In this document: piece after piece, positions 1 through 11,600 of the stretch
Position numbering within the stretch: position 1 is the stretch's first letter
Layout of the letters: every line of letters begins with the position of its first letter
Source of the DNA: Euwallacea fornicatus
Taxonomy: Eukaryota; Arthropoda; Insecta; Coleoptera; Curculionidae
Reading direction: 5' to 3'
Length of the DNA stretch: 64,000 nucleotides
Assembly: GCF_040115645.1 (NCBI RefSeq)
Contig: NC_089553.1
Coordinates: 1,550,001-1,614,000 of the forward strand
Translations under genes and position numbers: made by a program
Notes under the pieces: generated by a model
Told to the model about the DNA's origin: nothing
The model's input: the letters and a program-made list of their open reading frames with translations, nothing else
Databases searched by the model: none

Positions 1-1465
1 GACGAATACATTATTTTATTTGGGTGATTTAGAGCGATATAAAACAAGCTACTCCAGACTACTTAATTATTACGCTTTTCTGCCAGATATTCTACGGTAA
101 AGTGTCATTGCCGAGTCTAGTCTTTGCATTGCATTATTTTAGGTTTCTTGTATGATATTAAAACTGTATATTACTTCTAAGAGTTGGTGTATTTTTAAGT
201 CTTTCTGTGATTTTTTTTAGGACATAGTTTACTGTAAATAATATATTTATGTCCTAATTCTGTTGCTTTTGACACTTACCAAGGCAGTGAAGACTCAAAT
301 ACCTTTTTTGTCGAATTATAAGTAAAAAACTGCTAATACTCCGCAATTAAACCGTTAGTGTAAGTGCAATATGCCCACGAAAATATCTGTTTTGTACAAA
401 GCTAAAATTTATTTATTCCTTGTATGTAAATACATGTTAGATGTAATGATAATTGTGCGTATTCTTGCCAACATTTGTGCGTTTTGCCATATTAAATTTT
501 CCAATGTTGCAGCCGTCGTTAAGTGCGTATATAAAACAGAATTAATTTTCAATTGGGTGTATAGTTAACTCACATTAAAAGTAAACCGTCATTGTGAATG
601 TGATTTCATGGTGTTTAATTGATTGATATTACCGATAATAGACTACATTGCAAGAAAAAATAACGGATGTTTTGTGTTATAATAAATGCTTAAATAAATG
701 GTAAGAAATTGAGTATGTATTTGTTTTATTGGGTAGCACTAAAAAAATTGTTCCGATTGGAAGATTATATATCTTTACTATCATTATAGTATCTGCAAAA
801 CTAGTGGGACGATCACCAACATGATTGTTTTAACTCGAGGTAGACCTGATTATGATCGGAATTCATTCAAATTGATGTATGATATTTTACCACAATATAA
901 TTCGATTGAAAAAGAAAGTTTTACCTCTTATCTAGAGGGATCGTATCTAATTGTTTTTGCGATTTTTTTTCATCCATAGAATATCTGTTTTAATTTAAGT
1001 CGCACGTTTGGGTAGTACCTTGAAGATAGCACAGGATCCCTTTCCCAGGTTACGTGATTAAAACCACTCTGTATAAGGCTTCCCAAACCAAATTGTCTTA
1101 ATCAAATTAAAACCAATTAAGACTGATTTATTATAGTTCTCCTTAACCCAAAAGAAAAACGTTTGTGTGTTTGTCTTTCGATTAACGGCTGACAAGGCAT
1201 ATTAGCCTTAAGGCTACTTTAGTATTCTGCATTGATCATCTCCTTTTATGTTTTTAGTGTCGAAGTACCCAAAGCGAGGGCTCTTAATACACAAATCCGT
1301 ATTTGTAAAGAATGTGTCACTGCTCGGCCGGCAAGTGTAGATAAACTTTGTCCTTTGTTTGATAATAATGGCTCGGATCTATTGAAATAAATTCTTTCTG
1401 CAATCGCTTGACCACTACCAACGCTATCACTTAACGTGAATTTTCAGCTCTCATTATCCACTACA
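1..1465. other. Upstream region without a supported gene
   Basis: AT-rich sequence. Two overlapping AATAAA-like signals near 680-696 could mark the 3' end of a plus-strand transcript entering from the left, but no coding exon with a family match is visible. The short open frame at 371-568 has no recognisable domain and poor composition for a protein. The last few hundred bases should hold the promoter and 5' UTR of the NPC2-like gene; no clear TATA box was found. Confidence 0.4.
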
Positions 1466-2073
1466 ATGAGTTATTGTAAAGGTTTATTATCAGTTGCTGT
1501 AATAGTTGCCGTAATTTTTGAAGTGTCAGCTACCTTCTCTGACTGTGGTAAGTACATAGATTTTCAGTATACACTCATCTGCATGGTTTTTCTTTACAGG
1601 ATCGGTGCATGGTAATATAGTATCAGTGGATATTTCCAAATGTACACCATCGGCAAAGAGATGCATTTTAAGGAGAAACTCTAACGTCACCATGGCGATT
1701 ACCTTCACCTCATGTAAGTACCCATTTAACTTCTCAAATGGGTTTTACTAATGATGATAATATAGCCACAGAGTCCAGGTCGTTGAAAGCAGTAGTGCAT
1801 GGAGTCGTCCTGGGAATTCCCGCACCGTTCGACCTACCTAACTCGAACGGATGTCAAGATTCTGGCATTGTATGTCCAGTTCAATCAGGAGCTACGTACA
1901 AATATGTCACCACTTTGCCCATTCTTTCTGCATACCCAAGGGTAAGCCTCAAGATTGATGTAATGGTTAATTGTATAATTTCATTATAGGTGACTGTGGA
2001 CATTAAGTGGGAACTTAAGGACGACAACAACGAAGACTTGATCTGCGCCTTGATTCCTGCAAAGATTTCTTAA
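1466..2073 (+). CDS. NPC2-like secreted ML-domain protein
   Basis: Four coding exons: 1466-1547, 1600-1713, 1766-1941, 1990-2073; all introns 48-52 nt with GT-AG ends and matching phase. Product 151 aa. Seen: a hydrophobic signal peptide (about residues 1-22) and six cysteines in the mature part (C27, C42, C49, C95, C102, C143) in the spacing of the MD-2-related lipid-recognition family, with the IPAPF and VDIKWEL stretches typical of NPC2. Family knowledge: NPC2 proteins are small beta-sandwich carriers that bind sterols or other hydrophobic ligands; insects have several copies, some intracellular-lumenal and some secreted into haemolymph or chemosensory organs. Inference: a secreted lipid binder; which paralog cannot be told. 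The start is the first ATG before the signal peptide. A polyadenylation signal follows eight bases after the stop. Confidence 0.9.
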
Positions 2074-2080
2074 ACATTAC

Positions 2081-2086
2081 AATAAA
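2081..2086 (+). terminator. Polyadenylation signal of the NPC2-like gene
   Basis: AATAAA eight bases after the TAA stop, so the 3' UTR would be very short. Confidence 0.7.
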
Positions 2087-3136
2087 GTATTCTCCAAGTA
2101 TTTTGTAAATGCTCTTACCTTCAAAAAAAATATTCAGATGCAGTAACAGGAACGTCTATTTATGTTCTTAAAATTTAATAAACCCTCAAACTTTTCCAAA
2201 AATATATATATATATCCTCTAATGACCAGAAATCTTGTTCTCTCCTATGCATTCAGAGTGAGTAACAAAATAATGGTATTTATTGGAAACTTGGCTTTAT
2301 TCATTGATCATTTCTACACAACCAGTCAAACCTATATACACATTTATAAAAATATAAAAATAGTTTTCCTCTATAATTTTATGATGATTTACAACATTGC
2401 AACACTGACCTAATGATTCTCTAAAATCGCGGTAGGGTATTAAAATAATACTTAATTGGTTTAAAGAACTTTCTACTTGAATTCTCTTTAATAGAATTTG
2501 ACTAATACTTGTTATTTTTTGGTCTTAATTGCAATACAGCAGTATTGGACTATGTTGCTATTAAGTTGTTCATAATAAATTAAAATAATTACTCCAAAGA
2601 GTAAAAATTCTTTAAATGTTAAACCCATGAGTAATTTACTAATGCTTTGCTTTAAATAATAATGAACAGTTTTAATACTAATTTAATAAACTAACCTAAT
2701 AAGTATATAATAAATATATTGAAAAATATTTTATTAGAGATCACCAGTTTTTCTGGGGTTTACAAATCATTATAAATTACCACTTATAATAATATTGTAA
2801 GTGGTTTTGCACGTGGCAACTTATAATATTATAATAACAAATTCTTGCCAATTATAGACAAATTCATGACACTAATAAAACCAATATGGAAATATTTCTC
2901 TAAAGCAAATCTTAACATTTTTTACAAATTAAGATTGCTTTCATTTACACTTGAGAACAATTTAACACAACAAACTTATAAACTACCAAAAGGTAAATAT
3001 CAACTTTTACCTTTGTAACAGCCATAACTTGTACAAATGACTTGTTAAGTCACTTTGGCTTGGTGCTCCGGCATTGAGAGCTAAGCCTTCACATGAAACT
3101 GGGCTTGGAGGAGGAGCTACAACATAATCGCCAATT
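2087..3136. other. AT-rich convergent intergenic region and STYX 3' UTR
   Basis: No coding sequence supported. It separates two convergent genes. On the minus strand AATAAA motifs occur at 2730-2735 and near 2280, either of which could end the STYX-like transcript. The open frame at 2162-2413 is low-complexity and not believed. Confidence 0.5.
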
Positions 3137-4275
3137 TCAGCAACTAAAATAGATCCATAAAAATACACTTGCTTCAGAGGAAGCACTAGTTGAAACAGAC
3201 CCACCAGCTCCAGCTAATTGTTCTAATTTCCTCTTGGGCCTACATTTGCTTGAAGATCCTTCAATGGTAACCCTTAACCTTGCCTGGTAAATTGGTTCAT
3301 ATTCAAATAATTGTGCTTGAAATCCTGCATTTGGATCCACAGAAATTCTCTTTGCTTTCACAAAGTCCAAGGCATCACTGAAATTATCCATTGCAAAGCT
3401 CCTCATATACATCTATTAAACAATTAACAAACCTGAAAGTGAGTCTAAATTTCTGCATGATGTATGCTAATACAAAAGAGGCACTTCTCGAATTACCACT
3501 ACTACATTGAATTAGCACTTTAAAATTTTTAGCTAGGGCTTCATCAATGAAGGCATTAACTTCAGGGAAAAATCTCATAATGTTTTCAGTCTCTTTGTCA
3601 GCAATGTCAAGTGTTCGGTATATGAATGCTGGATTGGATAACTGAGGTCTAAGATAACCCGACTCTGCCTCAGTTCTAACACATAAAATATACCTTAAAA
3701 GCCATATTTTATATTAAAATGTGGAAACACGAAAGTAGTTAAATACTGTACCTAATGCCCTTTTGTAGTAAATTTGGAAGGCAATGGGGCTGTGCTGCCA
3801 TGTAAGAGCCAAGGTACACTCCTGGTACAATTTCCTGCATAATGGTAGAATTGCAAAAATTCCAGGATGCATTTGACTGGCTTGAAATTTTAGTATTTAC
3901 ATTGTTTATCTAAAAAGACAGTTTGTTTTTATAGTTTGAACTAAAGGAAAAAGAGAAAGTTCAGAAAACTGCATTTTCTATGCAGAATTGCAGACTGAAG
4001 TGAAGCAAGCTGCGACATGCCTTTAAAAGTTGGCTTTATCTTACAAACAGACAACATACAGTACACGTGTCTAAGCTAGAGGTATAAAGATGGAGGCGAA
4101 AAGAAAATAGGTTAGGAACAGATAAAGGCGCCAAATCCCAGAAAACAAATTACTTAAAGAAATGCTAGTATAATCGGAGGTAATCGGCTTGATTAATATT
4201 ATTGTTCAAAAATTGTTGAATGGAATTATTGTAAAAACATACCTCGTCGGAGATTTGGGGTGACAAATCAATCAT
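3137..4275 (-). CDS. Styx: STYX-like dual-specificity phosphatase family protein
   Basis: Four coding exons on the minus strand: 4275-4243, 3834-3752, 3693-3433, 3377-3137; the last intron is 55 nt. Product 205 aa (vertebrate STYX about 223). Seen: EIVPGVYLGSY near the N-terminus, DIADKETENI at about 68-77, the signature loop QCSSGNSRSA at 101-110, and SVDPNAGFQAQLFEYE after it, all matching STYX in order. STYX proteins are regarded as pseudophosphatases that bind phospho-substrates and F-box proteins rather than hydrolyse phosphate; in vertebrates the loop Cys is Gly. Here the Cys is present (C102) and the Arg too (R108), but the preceding His is Gln. Activity is therefore uncertain. The C-terminus past 170 is Ser/Ala-rich. 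The gene lies head to head with the TRUB2 homolog. Confidence 0.88.
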
Positions 4276-4840
4276 TTGAAATCAATGAACACCAGTAGGT
4301 TTAGCCTTATATAATTTAATTTGTCAAGTAATGAAGATTAGGAAAATTGGTGTATATTTTACTAAATTCGAAAAATCAAGAAAGAAAAGTAAACCCATTC
4401 CTTTTCGTTCCTCTTGAAATAAAACTAACCTCAAATTTCAAGCTAAATAAAGGATAAACACAATACATTCGGTAATTATATCTTGCATACTCCAGGCAAT
4501 AGTCGACTTGCCTCCAACTTGAGGTAATGCTCGAAAAAAAAAAGAGACAAATATTTGTTTTGAACATTCAGATGTTATGACACATCAACTGTTATAAATA
4601 ACATATGTCATTGTCAATTAAATGTATGTGTCATACTATCACAATATATTAAAGGACAAATGACAGTTCAAAGCCAGATTTGCATTGATTTCTAATAGAA
4701 TATAGTTTGTTTTCGGCGATAGTTTATTCCTTTTACTGTTTCTTGTTTATTTTCTTACAGTTCCTGTTCAAAGGAAATTAAAAATTCATTCATTTAATTA
4801 ATACATTATTTCATCCCCTAATTGTATTTCGTCTCTAACC
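4276..4840. promoter_or_regulatory. Divergent promoter region between STYX and TRUB2 genes
   Basis: 565 bp separate the two start codons on opposite strands, so both promoters must lie here or in upstream noncoding exons. No TATA box was recognised. An AG-ending pyrimidine stretch at about 4746-4760 could be an acceptor of a 5' UTR intron for the plus-strand gene. Position is the only evidence. Confidence 0.45.
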
Positions 4841-6669
4841 ATGCTCCTCCAAGAAGCACCTGTTGTTTGGAATGCCTTAAAGGGCCTTATTTGCGTATAT
4901 AAACCAACAGAAGTGTCTGTACTCAAAATGAGAAGAATTCTTATACACAAAATTTGCAAGGGTAATAATGCGTCTTTCCTTAAATTTTCTGAGACGTAAA
5001 CCCCAATCATTACAGAAATGAATAGTTTAGAAGGGAGACCTCCCTCTGATTTTGTTGCTATAGTAGGAGATCCATCAAAAAAACTCACTGTATCGGTAAG
5101 ACCCAACTATGCTGACCACCCACTGGTAGTAGGTTCTCGGTATCAAGAGCAAGATCTGCCAGTTTCTTGGTCAAACTATTTAGGGTTTCATACCAGTGGA
5201 GTCTTATGTAAGTTTTATAATACTCAATTTCTTGTGATATCCACTCACAAGATGTAGTATTTGGTGTTAGGTGGGGCACTAAACAAGCTAAATACATGAG
5301 GGAAAATCGGTCAACAAGGGCATACAAAGTTAAAGGTGTCTTAGGACAAGTGACAGATAATTGTTTCAAAACAGGGAAAGTTGTAATGAGGTCCAATTGG
5401 AAGCATGTGAAACGGGAACATATGGATAGATTTTTGAGTGCAATGCAGGCATCACATCAAAAAAAAATGTTTCAGTAAGGTCCCAAATAGTTCAACTTAA
5501 ACCTTTTTTATTTGAATTTTCAATAATAAGGACCTGTGGAATAGATATGCAATCACAAACTGCTTATGATCTTGCAATACAGGGCTTAATTAGGCCTGCA
5601 GATAAGAAAATACCAGTTTTGTATGGGATCAAATGTGTTGAATTTAATCCTCCAGAGTTTATGATAGGTAGGGTTTGGCTTTCAAATTTGAACCTTAGAA
5701 AGAGTTGTTGAATCATGGCTTGAGCTCAACCCCTCATAATTTATGAAAATATGTAAGGAATTGATATATATATTATGTTGCTTTTCTTGTGCTAGAAATA
5801 ACAGCAGCTCCTTGTCCTTTCAAAAGTGTGTATACTGGGGTCTCTTGAGATTAGGTTGAAATATTTGGAAAACTTAGAACTGAACAGAACTAAACATTGT
5901 TGATTGCAATACTACATGTACAAGATTAATATAACAGATGATACTGAATGGAGCTGGGCATAGAAGATGAAGAAGCAGTTGGACAATTCCATCTTATGAG
6001 GATGCATATTAGCTAAAAGATTTTAAGAGCTAGGAAAATAACAATTGCAACCATTGAACATAGTACAATAAAAGTATAAGAAACTTGAAACATCTAAAAT
6101 ATGTTGGAGAGTTTATAGATATGCAAGTTAATCATAGAACAACATAAATATGTTAAGTGCATTTTAGGTGGATTGTAATTTTTTTCTTATACATTTTATA
6201 ATAAATCCTGCTTTCAAATTTAATCCAATTTAATCTGTTGTGACAGTAAATTTTATATTTCTTATAAAACCAAAATTTAGAAGAGTCAGATTTAGGTGAA
6301 CTAAGCTTGAGTCATGATTCAACAACTTGGTCTTAATATAAAGCAATCAAAAACATTTTCTTGTTTAGAAATACAATGCATAAACGAATATGAAGACTAT
6401 CTCATGCATTTAATACATGAAATAGGCCAAAAATTACATTCTACGGCCCATTGTACTGCTATTCAATGTATTAGACACAGTCGGTAGGTTGATATTTTTC
6501 CTTTTAAGTAAATAAGAACCTCTACTTGACTAATGATTTTAGATTTACGTTGGATCACGCTCTTTTAATGAAGCACCTGACCATACCAAATATCTTGGAT
6601 AACATGAAATTGTGTTCTAATATTTTAGATGAAATGGCAAATGATAGAACAAAGATCACATTAGTCTAG
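4841..6669 (+). CDS. Trub2: TRUB2-type (TruB family) pseudouridine synthase homolog
   Basis: Six exons: 4841-4961, 5016-5207, 5258-5474, 5531-5667, 6369-6483, 6543-6669; phases agree and total 302 aa (human TRUB2 331). Seen: KGLICVYKPTEVS at the N-terminus (TruB first motif), NYLGFHTSGVLLFGV at about 94-108, the HVKREHMDRFLSAMQ segment, and QGLIRPADKK and FTLDHALL near the C-terminus, all in TRUB2 order. TRUB2 in animals is a mitochondrial protein that modifies mitochondrial mRNA and supports the mitoribosome. Odd: in the motif that reads RLDAQASGV in human TRUB2, this protein has YLGFHTSGV, so the catalytic aspartate appears to be Gly97. It may be catalytically dead, or the exon 2/3 junction may differ from my model. 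Intron 4 (700 nt) carries an inverted repeat. Polyadenylation signals at 6722 and 6737. Confidence 0.87.
5704..6326. repeat. Possible MITE in TRUB2 intron 4
   Basis: The 14-mer GTTGTTGAATCATG at 5704-5717 reappears inverted at 6313-6326, and flanking bases remain similar. The pair encloses AT-rich noncoding DNA and makes up most of an intron that is long for this window. A short non-autonomous DNA transposon would look like this; no target duplication was identified. Confidence 0.3.
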
Positions 6670-6685
6670 ATTTTGGAGATAAATC

Positions 6686-6742
6686 TTTATTTTTTTTTAC
6701 GTAAATGAGTTTTAAAGCTGTAATAAATATGTATTAAATAAA
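6686..6742. terminator. Overlapping polyadenylation signals of convergent TRUB2 and GGT genes
   Basis: Plus strand AATAAA at 6722-6727 and 6737-6742 serve the gene ending at 6669. Minus strand AATAAA at 6691-6686 would serve the gene ending at 6781. The predicted 3' UTRs overlap on opposite strands. Confidence 0.55.
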
Positions 6743-6780
6743 TACTTTGTCTTTGGTGGTGAAATACCTAAAAATAGTGA

Positions 6781-8624
6781 TCAAAATCTACTTGCTATTC
6801 CACCCCCTCGACTGTCAGAGTGGGAATTCAAATCGTCTTTTGATTTCGCCACAATGTTGCTGCTGTAATAAGGCTCAGGCATTAACATAGGTTCCTTGTG
6901 AATTTTTTTGAGGTACTCTAGGAGGTCCAATTGGAATTTAGGTGAATGGAAAGCTATTAATAATTATAAGTAACTTTTGAGTTTTGGTAGTCAGTTATAC
7001 AACCTTCGACAGCTATTGTGGAGTTATCCAGTAAATAGAATCTGGGGGCCTCAATACCATCAGTGACATTTTTGTTTCCTATTATTAAATTCGATAACAG
7101 CTGGCTTGCCTGGGCAATGCCGTTCGCACCTAGCACCATTCGTTTACCACAAATAAAGTTATTGTCTGTTAAAATGAGTGGGAGGCGGCTGCAAGGTTTT
7201 TCCCGTTTTTTCACATCTAAAACGTACCCGTGCGATGTTAACTCTCCGGATCCAAACAAGGCATACATGCCCCTGCAAGAAATTTAATTCAATGTTATGT
7301 TTAAGTTAATAAGGGGTGCAATATTACGTTACTAAAGATACGTAATTATCGTCCAAATCCATTACAGCCACGTTGGTAGAGGTACCTTCATGAAACCTTG
7401 CACCGATGTTAAATTCTTGATATATATTTAAAGTGGTTTCAAATATTTTCTTTGTGGTATCTACGTTTACTTCTGTAAAGTTATATTTCTCGATTTCCCT
7501 GTAAAAACAATTAGATTTGGCCTTCAGCGGCTAAAAAAGTATACCTTAAATTGACTAATAACACTGGCCCCATAGACTCTACACTCGGGACAAAAACGTC
7601 GTAGCCATGAAACGTCGATTTTACAGCTTGTGATTGGACTGGATGATTGGTGGAATCAACGTAGCTGTACAATTCTGCAAAAAAAAACAGTTTATATGAG
7701 CTCAATTAATGGATAAAAGCACCTTTTTCGCTGATATTAGCAATTGTTGATAGAGTAACTGCCAATTGCTCATGATGCAGACGCTGTCCCGCTTCCAACC
7801 TTCCATACAAATCCTGAGCGTTTACCCGATTTACTGCCTGAACAAGCATCTTGGACACCACATAACCATTTCTGTTTGAAATTTTTCAAACATTTTATGC
7901 GTTATGTTTAAAAGAGTTTTACCCACTTTGCTACAACTGCTGAAGGCTCCACCAAATGCCTCCACGGAATGGTGCCATATTGCTGATGAATATACGCTAA
8001 TCCTAAGACCAGCCTGGGTATTTTATCTGATGAAATGTTGGATGAGCTGAATTCTATAACCGTTGGTGCCCCTCTAGTGCGGTGATTGTAAATCATCATT
8101 TGTCCTGCCCTGTAGAATTTAAACGTAACATTTGCTGCATTTTATTATGTACATTTACGCATCTAAGCCTGTGATATGTGGGGTAATCACCGCCAAGCAA
8201 AACGCGCTTGCAATGGCCGCATCCACCGCATTTCCACCCTGCTTTAAGATGAAGGTGCCTATGCTTGAACACTCCAAACTATCTGTAGCAACACTTCCAT
8301 GAGGAACGACCTGAAACAGCGAATTGCTTGTTTCAATGTATTAATTAAGTGTTTAGTTACCTGATAGTCTCCATAATAAATCTGTATTAGGAGCGCGATG
8401 GTAATCACGATGGTCAAAGTACCGAATGCCACACTGATAAACTTGGACCCGCTAAGACACTCCTCGTTGCAGTTATACCATTTCGATTGCCTATTTGCCC
8501 CATATTTGAGAGGAATGTCTTCCCTTGTAGTTTCGTCCACTGTTTAATTTTATGGGTTAATAGTCTTGTTTCGTCAATGTCAGTTATTTTTACCTGATGA
8601 GGGGTGATGGTCCGAAGTTGTCAT
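6781..8624 (-). CDS. Divergent gamma-glutamyltransferase (glutathione hydrolase) family protein
   Basis: Nine exons on the minus strand: 8624-8594, 8539-8361, 8310-8159, 8109-7927, 7871-7723, 7674-7545, 7498-7328, 7272-7004, 6953-6781; 478 aa (human GGT1 569). Seen: cytoplasmic tail then a membrane anchor (about residues 44-62, FISVAFGTLTIVITIALLI), KQGGNAVDAAIASAFC typical of GGT, the processing-site region HEGTSTNVAV with Thr314 at the nucleophile position, an ALFGSGE stretch, and a C-terminus SHSDSRGGG like that of GGT1. GGTs are type II membrane enzymes that cleave extracellular glutathione. Odd: the region that binds the gamma-glutamyl carboxylate (Arg107 in human) is deleted, the paired serines (Ser451-Ser452) read Cys-Ser, and the glycine-rich oxyanion loop is altered. 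It may be inactive. Intron 8 is 50 nt and must be removed to reach the conserved C-terminus. Confidence 0.87.
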
Positions 8625-11600
8625 GATATACTACCCTGACAATGAACGCGAAGAAATATTAGCCCCAAAACATTCATTCACCTATATTTATATGTTGTTT
8701 TGATGTAAGATTAAGCAGACACACAACGTCAATTCCTGCGAGGTCGTACCGATGCTATAGAACCGTAAGGTTTACAGTACTTTCACGGCAGGCGCCTCAG
8801 TCTAATGGTCGGTGAAAATGCTACTTGCTGACTCAAGACAAAGGTAGGAGTGGTCAGAAGTGGACTAAAGCCAAGTTTTAGCTTCACTTTCGAAACCAAT
8901 ACCAATGTGTCTTTTATTGGTTGTTGGCAAGAGAAAGCCTTAGATTTTGTCAATTAGAAAACGAGGCAGTAAACATGATAACTTTCATTAGGATTCATCA
9001 AAAACTCATTTTTTCTACCTAGTCTTGTAGGATCACCCCCCTTTGTTGGTTTTGGGCGTGTCAAGACTGTTACTGTCTTTTCAATCTAAATAACCCGCAC
9101 AAGGGATATTTAAGAAAAAATCAACTCCCTTAGTGCTTCTTAGAAATTCTGAATTTTTCATCATGACATTCAGTTCAAAACTGTCCATTTCAGCAGCATT
9201 CGTGTGATATTTCTTGTCAATTCTGGACATATCTTCTCCATATAGAAATAATGAATGTAAAAGACCGGAACTGTCCTTCAAATTTACATAAAAGCTACTT
9301 TGTTTTTATTGGCCTGGATACGCTATCTTCGACTCAGTCTCTGGATCATGGCGAGTTGTTTCCTGGGAGTTCTGTCGTGTCGAGAATTCTGAGGCATCTA
9401 AAGACGTTGCAACAAATATTTACTCCTTGACAAGAAAAAATACCCAGAGATTTAGGCGTCAGACGGGTTTACCCAGGGATCAAGCAACACTCAAATAAAC
9501 GCGGAGCCTATTTGAACATACAGGATGTAAATGAAATAGGAGAACATGTTTCAAAGACTGATTTTACATTCGAAAATATGAAGAAAAGTTAGTATAAACA
9601 TGGATCTGCAAAAGCCTTCTAAGGGAGCTACTAGAATTAAAGAAGGAATTTAAATTTCGTGTCAAAATTCATGCTGGATTTTCCCAAAAAAGATACAAAT
9701 TATAAAATAGAACATGATCCAAAAAATATCATACTCTGCATATATAGCTGGCGACAATTTTAATATTTTTAGGTAGAGGATTTTAAAGAAATTAATGTAC
9801 GATACTTTAAAAATTAACGTAAAGCATACGCAAAAAATGTTAAACTTTGATACTCTGTATATCGAAAATGGGGCGTTTTTGATCTAGGATCTATTGGCAT
9901 TTTTTTTGGTAGTTTGCACAGTACTGCAGTACTATCACCCCCTGAACTATCTATGACAATGTGTTACACCCTCTATATCATACTATTCTTGTATTAAATG
10001 GGCTTGCCGTTTTAACACACTTAAAACTTCTTAAAACTTAATTTGATATTTTTTCTTAACTTATCTATACTTTATATTAATTTTATAGTTTCAGAGCAAA
10101 ATAAGTATTTTTAACCGTTTTGGTTTCGTTAAATACCATTCTTAGTATTTGAGCTTCTACACGCTCAACAGAGAAGTTCACGCAATAAAAAAAATATTTA
10201 AATGAAACAAAACGATCAAGAACGACAATTTTGCTCAGAAATTATAAAATCAATTTCAAATATACATAAATTGTCAAAATGTTTGTAATTAAATAATTAA
10301 AATCCCGCAAGCAATAATTAAAACGACAGTTTTCAAATTTCAAAGGATTAAGTACTGTGTTGCCAATTTTCAAATTTATTATTCCCCTGCTATACGCTGC
10401 TAAATTATGATATACTCTTATTGGCCTTATATGTTAAAAACACGAGACAAATTTAGAAACATTCTGATACGCATCCGAGTTAAGGTTGAAATCAGATTTC
10501 TGCTTCGTTAATTTTGGTTTGTAATCCTAGCATCAATTAAATTCAAACTTGCTCCTTAGTACTAACAAATTTAGGGACATTTTGCCAACGTGAAAAAGAA
10601 CATTGGAAAAAATGCATCTTTTATGTAAGACACAAAATTCAAATGTCATTGAAGAACAATTTTTTTCCTTTATGGGATTTACCATATCATAATTTAGCAA
10701 ACATATTCTACCATTATTATTATTTTGATTGTAAATTTAATAAAATTAAAGTCACAAAAATATTTTTGTCATTAAGTTAAAGGTGCTTCACGTGCCCGCA
10801 ACACATGTAGGTTAATGACATTATTTTTCTGTCTCATTCAGTAATTGTGTATTAACTCGAACGGCAAATCCATGACAAACTCCATAGGTTCATTAATCAG
10901 AATTTATTATTTAAGACCTATGTGATGAATTTTGGATCAAATTATTGGAAATTCGAAGCAAAATTGAACCGGGAGATTTTAAATTTCAAAGAAATAAGTA
11001 CTGTGTTGCCAGTTTTCAGATTATTTATACTACTGCGGAATTTCGATGTAGTCTTATTATTGTTATATTTTAAAACTGTTTGATTTGTTTGTAAAAAGTT
11101 TGATACGTATTTGAATTAAGATGGAAAATAAATTACTGCTTTATGAATTGTGATCTTAAAGTCAATTAAATTTCAACTTCCATCTTTGCAGTTAGAAATT
11201 TACCAACATTTTGGCAACGAGGAAGGATGAAAACAAAAACAAGCGTCCTCTAGTAGCATAACTTTATTTGACGTTTTTAGTTAGCAACCAATCTAACCTC
11301 AATGCATTAATTTTTTTTTTACAATAATTACTGAATTTAATTATTTGAACTTTAACCAAATTACTCTCAGCTACGTTTTTAAATTTCATTAAAAACTCTT
11401 CACTTATCTTCAATTATCAAAAAATCCCTCTTACACAGTATACTCCAGTTTAAACAAACCTTCTTACACAGCATAATTTCCACTTTCGGGCGTAAATTCC
11501 TCACAATTCGTCCATACTCTTTGTATAGCATTATCCTCTCTCCAAACATGTGATGATTACAGAATAATTTCGTTATATCACGAATAGGCGATATTTAAAA

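Noticed and set aside
371..568. Open frame of 65 codons
   Set aside because: AT-rich hydrophobic translation without domain, start context or splice support; more likely 3' UTR or intergenic.
3007..3204. Alternative last frame of STYX after a 25 nt intron
   Set aside because: An intron of 25 nt is too short to be spliced; the stop at 3137 is simpler.
3384..3432. Continuation of STYX exon 3 past 3433 (FVNCLIDVYEELCN)
   Set aside because: It breaks the family alignment; splicing at 3433 to 3377 restores the conserved SDALDFVK join and removes a 55 nt intron.
4376..4567. Minus-strand frame upstream of STYX
   Set aside because: No domain, lies in the divergent promoter region, and does not join the STYX first exon in frame.
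6957..7003. GGT C-terminus ending KVTYNY at 6957
   Set aside because: Splicing out a 50 nt intron (7003-6954) instead continues to a C-terminus that matches GGT1 (SHSDSRGGG), so the early stop is intronic.
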